From Mesorhizobium sp. B4-1-4 (lineage in GTDB: Bacteria; Pseudomonadota; Alphaproteobacteria; Rhizobiales; Rhizobiaceae), in contig NZ_CP083950.1 in the NCBI RefSeq assembly GCF_006439395.2, positions 620,001 through 684,000 of the forward strand: DNA of 64,000 nt. The letters run 5' to 3'. Made by a program: the position numbers and the translations under genes. The notes beneath the pieces are model-generated. The model made no database searches, had not been told where the DNA came from, and was given only the letters and a program-made list of their open reading frames with translations. Below are positions 28,087-37,455 of the stretch, one piece after another. Numbering within the stretch: position 1 is the stretch's first letter; each line of letters begins with the position of its first letter.

Positions 28087-29727
28087 ATGGGAAATCCCTA
28101 CGAACAGGATCTCGACCGGAATGCGGCCAACCATCAGCCGCTGACCCCGCTCACCTATCTCGAGCGGGCGGCAAAGACCTATCCTGATCACACCGCCATC
28201 ATCCATGGCAAGCAGCGCATCACCTATCGCGATTTCTGGCGCCGCTCGCTAAAGCTTGCCTCGACGCTGCAAAAGCATGGCATCGGCAAGGGCGACACGG
28301 TCAGCGTCATGCTGTCCAACACGCCGCCGATGCTGGAGGCGCATTTCGGCGTGCCGATGACCAGGGCGGTGCTGCACTCGCTCAACACCCGCCTCGATGC
28401 CGCTGTCATCGCCTTCCAACTCGACCACGCCGAGACCAAGGTGCTCATCGTCGACCGCGAATTCTCCGGTGTCGTCCGGCAAGCGCTCGATCTGGCCAGG
28501 GTCAGGCCGCTGGTCATCGACTACGACGATCCCGAATACGCCGCCGACGCGCCCTATCCCAAGGGGGAGCGGATCGGCAGCATCGATTATGAGGCGTTTG
28601 TCGCCGGTGGCGACGAGGATTTCGCCTGGTCGATGCCGGATGACGAATGGGATGCCATCTCGCTCAACTATACCTCAGGCACGACAGGCAATCCGAAGGG
28701 CGTCGTCTATCACCATCGCGGCGCGGCGCTGATGGCCTACACCAACACCATCCATGCCGGCATGGCCAAGCACGCCGTCTATCTCTGGACGCTGCCGATG
28801 TTCCATTGCAACGGCTGGTGCTTCCCCTGGACGCTCGCCGTCCAGGCCGGCACGCATGTCTGCCTGCGCTGGGTGCGGCCGAAGCCGATCTACGACGCCA
28901 TCGCCGACCATGGCGTCACCCATCTGTGCGGCGCGCCGATCGTGATGTCGGTGCTGATCAACGCCAGGGAGGAGGACAAGCGCCAGTTCCCGCAGACGGT
29001 GACCTTCAACACCGCGGCCGCACCGCCGCCGGAGGCCGTGTTGTCCGGCATGGCCGACGCCGGCTTTGCCGTCACTCATCTCTACGGCCTGACCGAGACC
29101 TATGGCCCGGCCGTCGTCAACGAGTGGCACAGCGACTGGGACACGCTCGACAAGGGGGCGAGGGCGAGCAAGAAGGCGAGACAAGGCGTGCGCTACGCAG
29201 CACTCGAAGGGCTGACCGTGATGGACCCCGAGACGATGCGGATGACGCCGGCCGACGGTGAAACCATCGGCGAGGTCATGTTCCGCGGCAACATCGTCAT
29301 GAAGGGCTATCTGAAAAACCGCAAGGCGAGCGCCGAAGCCTTCGCCGGCGGCTGGTTCCATTCCGGCGATCTCGGCGTCATGCATCCCGACGGCTACATC
29401 CAGCTCAAGGATCGCTCCAAGGACATCATCATCTCTGGCGGCGAGAACATTTCCTCGATCGAGGTCGAGGACGCGCTCTACAAGCACCCGTCCGTTGCCT
29501 CCTGCGGCGTGGTGGCGCGCCCTGACGACAAATGGGGCGAGGTGCCCGTGGCCTATGTCGAACTGAAGCCCGGCAAGACCGCGACCGCGACCGAGATCAT
29601 CGAGCATTGCCGCACGCTGCTCGCCCGCTTCAAAGTGCCGAAAGCGGTGATTTTCGCCGAAATTCCCAAGACCTCGACCGGCAAGATCCAGAAATTCCGG
29701 CTGCGGGAAATGGCGAAGGTGGCGTGA
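28087..29727 (+). CDS. AMP-forming acyl-CoA synthetase
   Basis: A 546-residue adenylate-forming ligase that activates a carboxylic acid to its CoA thioester using ATP. Core motifs are NYTSGTTGNPKGV (phosphate loop, near residue 197), HLYGLTETYGP (A5), WFHSGDLGVMHPDGYIQLKDR (A7-A8), SGGENISSIEVE, and the C-terminal lysine PKTSTGKIQKF. The start is set by GGGGAGG six bases upstream. It resembles medium-chain/methylmercaptopropionate-CoA ligase-like proteins of proteobacteria more than acetyl-CoA synthetase, but the substrate is unsettled. It is divergent from the SorC-type regulator. A link to the adjacent sugar pathway (an acid made from the released aldehyde) is possible but unproven. Confidence 0.88.
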   Translation: MGNPYEQDLDRNAANHQPLTPLTYLERAAKTYPDHTAIIHGKQRITYRDFWRRSLKLASTLQKHGIGKGDTVSVMLSNTPPMLEAHFGVPMTRAVLHSLNTRLDAAVIAFQLDHAETKVLIVDREFSGVVRQALDLARVRPLVIDYDDPEYAADAPYPKGERIGSIDYEAFVAGGDEDFAWSMPDDEWDAISLNYTSGTTGNPKGVVYHHRGAALMAYTNTIHAGMAKHAVYLWTLPMFHCNGWCFPWTLAVQAGTHVCLRWVRPKPIYDAIADHGVTHLCGAPIVMSVLINAREEDKRQFPQTVTFNTAAAPPPEAVLSGMADAGFAVTHLYGLTETYGPAVVNEWHSDWDTLDKGARASKKARQGVRYAALEGLTVMDPETMRMTPADGETIGEVMFRGNIVMKGYLKNRKASAEAFAGGWFHSGDLGVMHPDGYIQLKDRSKDIIISGGENISSIEVEDALYKHPSVASCGVVARPDDKWGEVPVAYVELKPGKTATATEIIEHCRTLLARFKVPKAVIFAEIPKTSTGKIQKFRLREMAKVA

Positions 29728-29782
29728 GCGCACCGTCATTTTTGCTAGGTCTCGACAATTTGCCGCGGACCTAGGCGGCTTC

Positions 29783-29838
29783 GTCATCCTAGGGTGGAGC
29801 AGTCGCGAAGCGACGTCGCGGAAACCCTAGGATCCATG
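29783..29838. repeat. Intergenic palindromic repeat, copy 1
   Basis: It starts TCATCCTAGGGTGGAGC and ends CCCTAGGATCCATGCC, with internal symmetry (CCTAGGG...CCCTAGG) and CGCGAAGCGACGTCGCG at the centre. Together with an inverted partner at 29946-30003 it fills most of the 410-base gap between the ligase and the TetR gene. Both look like rhizobial intergenic repeats. Confidence 0.65.
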
Positions 29839-29945
29839 CCGCGACCTGGCGGCCGTGCTCCAACGGTCGTGAATGACTGCTGCGGGCAACAGTTCGCCTT
29901 TTGATGTAACATATTGATCCGCCTCATTCTTTGACTGACGTCACG

Positions 29946-30003
29946 GAATGGATCCTAGGGTCTGCGCTGCGTCGCTACGCTCCTTACTTCGCCCTAGGAT
30001 GAC
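29946..30003. repeat. Intergenic palindromic repeat, copy 2 (inverted)
   Basis: It starts GAATGGATCCTAGGG and ends GCCCTAGGATGACGA, the reverse arrangement of the copy at 29783-29838. The 107 bases between the copies hold no recognisable gene. Confidence 0.65.
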
Positions 30004-30100
30004 GAATTCATGGGGGCTGATCGCCAATCGCGAGCGCCGGTTGTCGCACCCGCCCTCTGTCACCATCTGTCACCAATTATACGCGTACGCCGATTTCGCG

Positions 30101-30151
30101 TTGACATGGGTCGTCTTTCGATTTACGACTGACGAAAATTGAAATTCGTCA
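30101..30151 (+). promoter_or_regulatory. Promoter and TetR operator of the efflux locus
   Basis: TTGACA (30101-30106) is followed after exactly 17 bases by TACGAC (30124-30129), a plausible -35/-10 pair. Immediately downstream is an inverted repeat TGACGAA-N8-TTCGTCA (30130-30151), positioned over the expected transcription start. It is a good candidate autoregulatory site for the TetR-type gene at 30172. Confidence 0.6.
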
Positions 30152-30171
30152 CTAATAAATCGAAAGCGAAG

Positions 30172-30780
30172 ATGTCCGAAGCTGCCAACATCGTGGCCGA
30201 TGCCGCCAGACAGGAGAATGTCACCCGTATTCTCGATTGCGCCGAGCGCCTGTTCCGCCACTACGGCTATGGCAAGACCAATGTTGCCGACATCGCCCGC
30301 GAGCTCGGCATGTCGCCCGCCAACATCTATCGTTTCTTTGCCTCCAAGGTCGAGATCCACCAGGCCGTCTGCGGCCGCATGCTCGGTGCCAGCTACAAGA
30401 TGGCGTACGAGATTTCACGCCTGCCGATCAGCGCCGAGGAGCGGCTGCGGCGCTACGTGCACGCGCAGTACAAGATGACGATGGAGGTGATGCTCGACGA
30501 CCATAAGGTCCATGAGATGGTCATCGTCGCCCTCGAACGCGATTGGGGCGTCATCGACAAGCATATTGACAGCATCCACGACCTTTTCGCGGAAGTGATC
30601 CGCGAGGGCATCGAGGCCGGTGAGTTCGCCGAGCAGGATCCGGTGATCGCGTCACGCTGCTTCGGGGCCGCCACCGTCATCCTATGCCATCCGCAGATGG
30701 TGGCGCAGTGCCTCGCCAAGACCAACCGCGCGATGCCGGACGACCTTATCGATTACGCGATCAAGGCCCTGAAGAAATAG
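30172..30780 (+). CDS. TetR/AcrR family transcriptional regulator
   Basis: A ~202-residue repressor. The N-terminal TetR helix-turn-helix (TRILDCAERLFRHYGYGKTNVADIARELGMSPANIYRFFASKVEI) covers residues ~17-62, and an all-helical ligand domain follows. The start at 30172 (MSEAANIVADAARQ) is preferred, because the longer form from 30139 would begin inside the operator. It lies 54 bases upstream of an MFP-RND efflux pair on the same strand, so it probably represses that pump and itself. The inducer is unknown. Confidence 0.88.
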   Translation: MSEAANIVADAARQENVTRILDCAERLFRHYGYGKTNVADIARELGMSPANIYRFFASKVEIHQAVCGRMLGASYKMAYEISRLPISAEERLRRYVHAQYKMTMEVMLDDHKVHEMVIVALERDWGVIDKHIDSIHDLFAEVIREGIEAGEFAEQDPVIASRCFGAATVILCHPQMVAQCLAKTNRAMPDDLIDYAIKALKK

Positions 30781-30834
30781 CCGCCGCCCGCCGGGCGCCG
30801 GTCGACAGTTCATCTCCAGTTCGGGAGTGCCAAG

Positions 30835-31977
30835 GTGTCTTTGTCCAATTCCATCCTCCGCAAATTGCCGGTCGCCGGCTTGATCGTCGCGGCGCTCGGG
30901 CTTGCCGGCTGCAGCCAGGAGAAAACCGAAGTCAAGGATATCATCCGCCCGGTCAAGGTCGTCGAGATCGCCCAGGCGCATGACACCCGCACGTTGTCTT
31001 ATTCGGGGTCGGTGCGGGCCCGCACCGAAAGCGCCCTGGCTTTCCGCGTCAACGGCAAGATCACGGAGCGCCTTGTCGACATTGGGCAGCGTGTGGCGCC
31101 CGGCGACGTGCTCGCCCGCATCGATCCCTCCGATTACGACCTTTCGGTCAAGAGTGCGCAAGCCGCCCTCGATGCCGCCGAGCGGCAGGTCGAGACCGTC
31201 GAGCTTGCGCGCAAGCGGGCCGAACAGCTCTTTGCCAAGAATTTTGCCCCGAAATCGCAGCTTGAACAGGCGACGCTGACCTATGACCAGGCCGTCGCCA
31301 CGCGCGACTCCGCCCGCTCGTCGCTTGACCAGGCCAAGAACCAGGTCGGCTATACCGATCTCAAGGCCGACAGGGACGGCATCGTCACTGCGGTCAACGC
31401 AGATGTCGGCCAGGTGGTCGGCTCCGGCACGCCGGTGGTCACGGTCGCGGTCGACGGCGAAAAGGAAGTGCTGATCGCGGTGCCGGAAATGGAAATCGCC
31501 GAGTTCAAGCCGGGCAAGATCGTCAGGGCCGGCTTCTGGTCCGACAGTGCACTGGCGCTCGACGGCAAAGTCCGCGAGGTTGCCGGCAGCGCCGATCCGC
31601 AGTCGCGCACCTTTGCCGTCCGCGTCAGCCTGCCTAACGACCCGCGCGTGCTGCTCGGCATGACCGCCAATATCGAGGCGTCGGCGGCCAACGAGAAGCA
31701 GCTCGTGTCGATCCCGCTGAGCGCGCTGGCGCAGAAGGATAGCCAGTCGATCGTCTGGACCGTCGACCGTGGCGCCGACACCGTCCATGCCCGTCCGGTC
31801 AAGGTCGCCGAGTTCGCCGCCGGCGGCGTGCGTGTCGCCGAAGGGTTGAAGCCTGGCGATATCGTGGTCGCCGCCGGCACGCAGTTCATGACCGAGAATC
31901 TGAAGGTGAAGCTCGCCGGCGCCATGGCGCAGCAATCCGCCTCCGCCGAGAGTGATGACGCCAGCCGGCTGCGCTGA
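30835..31977 (+). CDS. RND efflux periplasmic adaptor (membrane fusion protein)
   Basis: A 380-residue HlyD/AcrA-type adaptor linking the inner-membrane pump to an outer-membrane channel. It starts with GTG 30835 (GGGAG nine bases upstream). The signal has a lipobox (ALGLAGC, Cys near residue 23), so it is a lipoprotein like AcrA. The order is a barrel-sandwich half (GKITERLVDIGQRVAPGDVLARID), a coiled-coil hairpin (~90-150: AQAALDAAERQVETVELARKRAEQLF), a second lipoyl half (LKADRDGIVTAVNADVGQVV) and a beta-barrel domain. No outer-membrane factor gene follows, so a TolC-like partner must come from elsewhere. Confidence 0.92.
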   Translation: MSLSNSILRKLPVAGLIVAALGLAGCSQEKTEVKDIIRPVKVVEIAQAHDTRTLSYSGSVRARTESALAFRVNGKITERLVDIGQRVAPGDVLARIDPSDYDLSVKSAQAALDAAERQVETVELARKRAEQLFAKNFAPKSQLEQATLTYDQAVATRDSARSSLDQAKNQVGYTDLKADRDGIVTAVNADVGQVVGSGTPVVTVAVDGEKEVLIAVPEMEIAEFKPGKIVRAGFWSDSALALDGKVREVAGSADPQSRTFAVRVSLPNDPRVLLGMTANIEASAANEKQLVSIPLSALAQKDSQSIVWTVDRGADTVHARPVKVAEFAAGGVRVAEGLKPGDIVVAAGTQFMTENLKVKLAGAMAQQSASAESDDASRLR

Positions 31978-32223
31978 CGGCAGACAGATCGGCCGCGCGT
32001 TCCCGCGGCCGCAGGTTTCCGGGCGGCGCACGCCCCGAAGGTCGAGACGTCAAGGCCGATGTACCCCCCGCATCGATCCTCGCGTCCCACCGCGATGAGT
32101 GTCTCTCCGCTCGAAGAGTCGCGCCGCCCGGAAGCCAGTATCGAACGCAGATGATTTCGTTTCGCGCGCCGCGCTTCGTCGAAGCATCAGGCGCCGGCAA
32201 ACAAGCAAAGTGGATCAGCACCG

Positions 32224-35200
32224 ATGACGACCTCCACTGAAGAAAAGCGGCCATTCAACCTTTCGCGCTGGGCCATCGGCCATCCCTCCATCGCGCGGTT
32301 CCTGTTCGGCCTCATCATCATCGCCGGCGCGCTCGGCCTGATGCGCATGGGCCAGAAGGAGGACCCCGACTTCACCTTCCGGGTAATGGTCGTGCAGGCG
32401 ATCTGGCCGGGCTCCTCGATTCACGAGATGGAGGACCAGGTCGTCAACAAGATCGAGCGCAAGCTGCAGGAGACGCCGCATCTCGACTTCGTGCGCTCCT
32501 TCACCCGCGCCGGCAGCGCCATCATCACGGTGCAGATCAAGGGCGACACCAATGCCGCCGAGGTGACGGACGCCTTCTACCAGGTGCGCAAAAAGATCGG
32601 CGACATTGCAGGCGACCTGCCGCAGGGCCTGCTCGGCCCCTATTTCAACGACGAGTTCGGCGACACCTTCATCACGCTGCATTCGATCAGCGGCGACGGC
32701 TTCTCCTATCCCGAGCTCAAGAAATTCGCCATCCAGGCGCGCGACATGCTTCTGACGACGCCCGGCGTCGAGAAGGCGGTGATCATCGGCGATCAGCCGG
32801 AAAAACTCTATATCGACGTCTCATCCAAGGCGCTCGCCGAACGCGGCCTGACGCTGACTGACCTCCAGAACGCGATCAAGGGCCAGAACAATGTCGATCC
32901 GGCCGGCTCCGTGGACACCGGCGTCAATTCGGTACGCATCTCCGTCGAAGGCGACGTCACCAAGGCCGCCGACATTCGCGAACTGCGTCTGCGCGCCGGT
33001 GGCCAGGTGACCCGGCTCGGCGACATCGCCACCGTGACTTCGGGCCTCGAGGATCCCTTCCAGCGTAAATACCGCTTCAATGGCCACGACAGCGTGCAGC
33101 TTGGCGTCGTCATGGCCAAGGGCTTCAAGGTCACCGACGTCGGCAAGGATGTCGAGGCGACCTACAAGCGCTTCGAGGCGGCGCTGCCCTATGGAGTTTC
33201 CGTCGACCAGATTTCCGACCAGCCCGAGGTCGTCAGGGATGCCGTCAGCGAGTTCATGCACGCGCTCGGCGAAGCGCTGCTGATCGTGCTCGTCGTCTCG
33301 TTCCTGTCGATCGGCTGGCGCTCCGGTCTGGTCATCGCCATTGCCATTCCGCTGGTTCTGGCCGCCACCTTCGCCATCATGTACGAGCTTGGCATCGACC
33401 TGCAGCGCATTTCTCTGGGCGCGCTGATCATCGCGCTCGGCCTGCTCGTCGACGACGCCATGATCGTCGTCGAGATGATGGAACGCAAGCTGGAGGAGGG
33501 GCTGGTCAAGATCGAGGCGGCGAGCTTCGCCTATACCTCGACCGCCTTCCCGATGCTGACCGGTACGCTGATCACCACCGCCGGCTTCATCCCCGTCGGC
33601 TTCGCCGCCTCGACCGCAGGTGAGTATGTCCGTACCCTGTTCTATGTCGTCGGCATCGCGCTGATTGTGTCATGGTTCGTCGCGGTCTATTTCACGCCAT
33701 GGCTGGGCAACATGATCCTGAAGCAGCGCAAGCATGCCGGCAGCCATCATGATGTCTTCGACACGCGCTTCTATCGCCGGCTGCGCGCTACGGTCGGTTG
33801 GGCCGTGCGCCATCGCATCATCGTGCTGGTCATGACGCTGGTGACTTTCGGCACCAGCCTGTGGGCGTTCCAGTTCATCCCGCAGAATTTCTTCCCGCAA
33901 TCGTCGCGGCCGGAGATTCTCGTCGATCTCTGGCTGCCGGAAGGCACCTCGATCAAGGAGGTCGAGGCGCAAGCCAAGGCGCTCGAAACCAAGATGATGG
34001 ACGACAAGGACAAGCGCTTCATCGCGACCTATATCGGCGAGGGCGCACCGCGCTTCTTCCTGCCGCTCGACCAACAGCTGCGCAATCCGAATTTTGCCCA
34101 GATGCTGGTGATGGCCAATGACGAGCCGGCGCGCGAGCGGCTGATCATCAAGCTGCGCCGCGTGCTCGCAGAGGATTTCCCGTCGATCCGCGCCAAGGTC
34201 GACCGCCTGTTCCTCGGACCGCCGACCGGATGGCCGGTGCAGATGCGCGTCATGGGTCCGGATCGCCAGGAGGTGCGCCGCATCGCCGACCAGGTGAAGG
34301 CGAAGTTCCGCGAGGATCCGCTGCTTGGCGCGGTCCATGACGATTGGCTCGAACCCGTTCCGGCGATGAAGCTGGTCATCGACCAGGACCGTGCGCGTGC
34401 GCTCGGCGTCACCTCGCAGCGCATCCGCCAGATGCTGCAGGCAACGATGACCGGCGCGGCGCTCGACGACTTTCGCGATGGCGAGGAAACGGTCTCGATC
34501 GTCGTCCGCGAACCGGATACCAGCCGCAGTCTCCTTTCCTCTGTCGATTCGGTCTATATCCCGACCGATTTCGGCGGCTTCGTACCGCTGTCGCAGGTGG
34601 CCAAGGTGGTGCCGGTGCTGGAGCAAGGCATCGAGTGGCGCCGCGACCGCCTGCCGACCATCAGCGTGCGCGCCACGCTGCCCGACGGCGTGCAGTCCAA
34701 CGATGTCGTGGCCAAGATGTACAAGGACATGCAGGGCCTGCGCGACGGCCTGGCGCCCGGTTACAAGATCGAGATTCAGGGTGGTGCCGAGGATTCGGCC
34801 GAAAGCCAGGCCTCTATCGCCGCCAAGGCGCCGGTCATGCTGGCCATCATCGTTGTTCTCCTGATGATCCAGCTGCAGAATTTCGGCAAGGCGATGCTGG
34901 TGCTGGCGACCGGCCCGCTCGGCATCATCGGCGCTGCCGCCGCGCTGTTGATCAGCGGCGCGCCGTTCGGCTTCGTCGCCATCCTCGGCGTCATCGCGCT
35001 GCTCGGCATCATCATGCGCAACTCGATCATCCTGGTCGACCAGATCGATCAGGACATCGCCACCGGCATGAACCGTTCCGAGGCCATCATCGGCTCGGCG
35101 GTTCGCCGCTTCCGGCCGATCGTGCTGACGGCGATGACGGCGGTGCTGGCGCTGATCCCGATCTCGCGCGCCGTGTTCTGGGGGCCGCTGGCCTACGCCA

Positions 35201-35364
35201 TGATGGGCGGCATTCTCGTTGCCACCGTGCTCACCATACTGGTGCTGCCAGCCGGCTACGCCCTGTTCTTCGGTCGCGAGCCGAAGAAGGCCAAGACCGA
35301 TGAACAGGCGTCCGAATCCAAGCTGCCTGCCAAAAGGCCGCAACTGGCGCTGGCAGCCGAATGA
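32224..35364 (+). CDS. RND family inner-membrane efflux pump
   Basis: A 1046-residue AcrB-type proton-driven transporter. It shows one N-terminal membrane helix (ARFLFGLIIIAGALGLM), a large periplasmic loop, and helix 4 with the paired aspartates of the proton relay (LGLLVDDAMIVVEMMERKLEEG). A second periplasmic loop follows, then helix 10 (GVIALLGIIMRNSIILVDQID), where Arg replaces the lysine usual in AcrB; this substitution is common in the non-HAE1 branch. Length is normal. The 246-base gap after the adaptor gene contains GC-rich imperfect hairpins but no gene. It converges on the APC permease gene. The drug or metabolite exported is unknown. Confidence 0.93.
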   Translation: MTTSTEEKRPFNLSRWAIGHPSIARFLFGLIIIAGALGLMRMGQKEDPDFTFRVMVVQAIWPGSSIHEMEDQVVNKIERKLQETPHLDFVRSFTRAGSAIITVQIKGDTNAAEVTDAFYQVRKKIGDIAGDLPQGLLGPYFNDEFGDTFITLHSISGDGFSYPELKKFAIQARDMLLTTPGVEKAVIIGDQPEKLYIDVSSKALAERGLTLTDLQNAIKGQNNVDPAGSVDTGVNSVRISVEGDVTKAADIRELRLRAGGQVTRLGDIATVTSGLEDPFQRKYRFNGHDSVQLGVVMAKGFKVTDVGKDVEATYKRFEAALPYGVSVDQISDQPEVVRDAVSEFMHALGEALLIVLVVSFLSIGWRSGLVIAIAIPLVLAATFAIMYELGIDLQRISLGALIIALGLLVDDAMIVVEMMERKLEEGLVKIEAASFAYTSTAFPMLTGTLITTAGFIPVGFAASTAGEYVRTLFYVVGIALIVSWFVAVYFTPWLGNMILKQRKHAGSHHDVFDTRFYRRLRATVGWAVRHRIIVLVMTLVTFGTSLWAFQFIPQNFFPQSSRPEILVDLWLPEGTSIKEVEAQAKALETKMMDDKDKRFIATYIGEGAPRFFLPLDQQLRNPNFAQMLVMANDEPARERLIIKLRRVLAEDFPSIRAKVDRLFLGPPTGWPVQMRVMGPDRQEVRRIADQVKAKFREDPLLGAVHDDWLEPVPAMKLVIDQDRARALGVTSQRIRQMLQATMTGAALDDFRDGEETVSIVVREPDTSRSLLSSVDSVYIPTDFGGFVPLSQVAKVVPVLEQGIEWRRDRLPTISVRATLPDGVQSNDVVAKMYKDMQGLRDGLAPGYKIEIQGGAEDSAESQASIAAKAPVMLAIIVVLLMIQLQNFGKAMLVLATGPLGIIGAAAALLISGAPFGFVAILGVIALLGIIMRNSIILVDQIDQDIATGMNRSEAIIGSAVRRFRPIVLTAMTAVLALIPISRAVFWGPLAYAMMGGILVATVLTILVLPAGYALFFGREPKKAKTDEQASESKLPAKRPQLALAAE

Positions 35365-35491
35365 TCGCACCGGCCGAGCCATGCGGTCCGGCTGGCACGT
35401 TTCGCTTCCACCCCGGCTTTCGCAGGGATGAATTGGAGATCGATGGGAGATGTGGGCCGGGCCCCGACAGGCGCCCGGCCTATTGCGTTGG

Positions 35492-37201
35492 TCAGATGAC
35501 GAACACCCAATTGGCGATGAGCATCACCGCCACGCCGGCGATCAGCGTCAGATAGGGCAGCATGCCCGCCTTTTTGACCGAGAGGTCGGCTCCCGCCATG
35601 CCGAGGTCCGCCAGCATGTGATCCGGGAATTTGCCCTTGTCCTGGATGTAGTGGCGGAAGCAGAACACCGGGATGATCAGCGCCGCGGTGATCAGCCCGG
35701 CCCATAGCGCCAGGGGATTCCAGACCTTGGCACCCGCGCCCATGAAGATCGCGTTGACATAGGCGAAGATCGCCCCGATCCCCAGAAGCCAGGTCGGCGC
35801 CTTCCAGGGGCGCGCGATATGGCCGTTGTCGATGCGATGGATCCAGCCGGCATTGAGGTTGAGGAAGTTGAAGATGATGTAGCCGCAATTCGACACGGCG
35901 AGGATGAAGAAGAAGCTCGTCGCGTCGGCCGAGGCGATGGCCAGCACGATCAAGTTGAAGCAGAGGTCGGTCCACATGGCGCGGGTCGGCGCGCCGTGCT
36001 CGTTGACATGGCTGAGGTAGCGCGGCAGCCAGCCGTCGACCGAGCCCTGGTAGAGCGTGCGCGACGAGCCGGCCATCGCCGTCATGATGCACAGCACCAG
36101 CGCCAGGATCATCAGCATCACCAGCAGGCTATGAATAAGCTGGCCGCCGCCGACCATGCCGGCCAGCGCATCCGCCACGCCGGAGCCGTCGACGATCGGC
36201 GTCGCCAGCATGCCGTTCAGGCCGAGAACGCCCTGGAAGGTGAAGGGCACCAGGATGAACAGAAGCATGCAGAGCAGACCGGAATAGAAGATGGCCTTGA
36301 AGGTGTCGGTGCCGGGGTTCTTGAACTCCGACGTATAGCAGACGGCGGTCTCAAAACCGTAGGTCGACCATGCGGCGATGAACATGCCGCCAAGTGCCAG
36401 CGTCCAGCCGGCTATGTTCCAGGAGCCGGGCTCGGGCGCGTAGGCCGCCGCGAGGGGCACCAGCGGCGAGAAATTCGCCCAGTCGATCTGTCCCGTGAAG
36501 ATCGGCACGACGCCGACGATCAGCATCGGGACGATGACGAGCAGCCCGATATACTTCTGCACGCTGGCCGTGCCGAGGATACCGCGATGCTGGATCGAGA
36601 AGATGATCAGCATCAGCACGGCGCCGATGAAGAAGGTGGCGTTGAAGGTGAAGGATACCGGACCCAGCGTGTGGCTGAAAAGCGTCCAGTTGCGGATCGC
36701 CGGCGTTGCGGCTGCGGTGACCGCCGCGATGGCGTCGGCCGGAGCGGTTCCGGCGTGCGCGGCGATGTAGGCTACGACTTCCGCCGATGTCTCGGTGAAG
36801 ATCGGCACCGGCGCCAGCGCGTTGAGGATATAGGCGGCGGCGATCGAGCAGCCGAGCGACAGCACCGGCGACCAGGCGAACCAGTTGCACCACACCGACA
36901 GCGGCGCGATGAACTTGGAGTAGCGCAGCCAGGCCGTGGCGCCGTAGATCGAGGCGCCGCCCGACTTGTTGGGGAACAGGCCGGCGATCTCGGCATAGGT
37001 GAAGGACTGCAGGAAACCCATGATCATGGACACCGTCCAGATCAGGAAGGCCAGCTTTCCCGTCGTGCCGGCAATGCCGCCGATCGAGAATAGGACCAGC
37101 GCCGGAACGCCGCTCGCCACCCAGAAGGCGCCGCGCCAGTCGATATGCCTGAGCAGCTTGCTTTCGGCAGGCTGCTCCAGGGCAGTGCTTATCGTGCTCA
37201 T
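35492..37201 (-). CDS. APC family amino acid/amine permease
   Basis: A 569-residue membrane protein with about 12-14 hydrophobic segments, of the amino acid-polyamine-organocation superfamily. The first helix region (FWVASGVPALVLFSIGGIAGTTGKLAF) and TYAEIAGLFPNKSGGASIYGATAWLRY match the APC glycine-rich helix 1 and helix 2-3 elements. The start at 37201 (MSTISTALEQPAESK) has AGGGGAA about ten bases upstream. It is downstream of tdm on the same strand, at the end of the methylamine catabolic run. A methylated amine or methylated amino acid is therefore the likely substrate, by context only. Confidence 0.85.
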   Translation of the reverse strand: MSTISTALEQPAESKLLRHIDWRGAFWVASGVPALVLFSIGGIAGTTGKLAFLIWTVSMIMGFLQSFTYAEIAGLFPNKSGGASIYGATAWLRYSKFIAPLSVWCNWFAWSPVLSLGCSIAAAYILNALAPVPIFTETSAEVVAYIAAHAGTAPADAIAAVTAAATPAIRNWTLFSHTLGPVSFTFNATFFIGAVLMLIIFSIQHRGILGTASVQKYIGLLVIVPMLIVGVVPIFTGQIDWANFSPLVPLAAAYAPEPGSWNIAGWTLALGGMFIAAWSTYGFETAVCYTSEFKNPGTDTFKAIFYSGLLCMLLFILVPFTFQGVLGLNGMLATPIVDGSGVADALAGMVGGGQLIHSLLVMLMILALVLCIMTAMAGSSRTLYQGSVDGWLPRYLSHVNEHGAPTRAMWTDLCFNLIVLAIASADATSFFFILAVSNCGYIIFNFLNLNAGWIHRIDNGHIARPWKAPTWLLGIGAIFAYVNAIFMGAGAKVWNPLALWAGLITAALIIPVFCFRHYIQDKGKFPDHMLADLGMAGADLSVKKAGMLPYLTLIAGVAVMLIANWVFVI

Positions 37202-37455
37202 GTCGGTGAATTCCCCTTTTTGATGTTCCCCGCCGGCGATGCTTCGGCTTTGCGAAGCTTGCTCCCCGGCCAATGATCGGTACGATCCCGGTGTTTCCAC
37301 TCAGTCGTATTTTTTTCTTAGGAGTGAAGATTGACCCCGCGCGCTTTCACGTCAAGCGATTTGTCACGTCGTGCACATCACGCTTGCGAGCGCAGCCCGC
37401 AATGCGGCTTGCGGGCATCACCGGCAAGCCAAATCCATGTGTCGGAGCGCAGCGC

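Noticed and set aside
33670..35382. 570-codon open frame on the minus strand opposite the RND pump
   Set aside because: It mirrors the third-position GC bias of the RND gene and shows no membrane or domain pattern. The RND protein is full length and intact on the plus strand.
35430..35475. GC-rich hairpin between the convergent RND and APC genes as a terminator
   Set aside because: GCCGGGC/GCCCGGC arms are present, but neither strand has a T-run, so I did not list it as a terminator.
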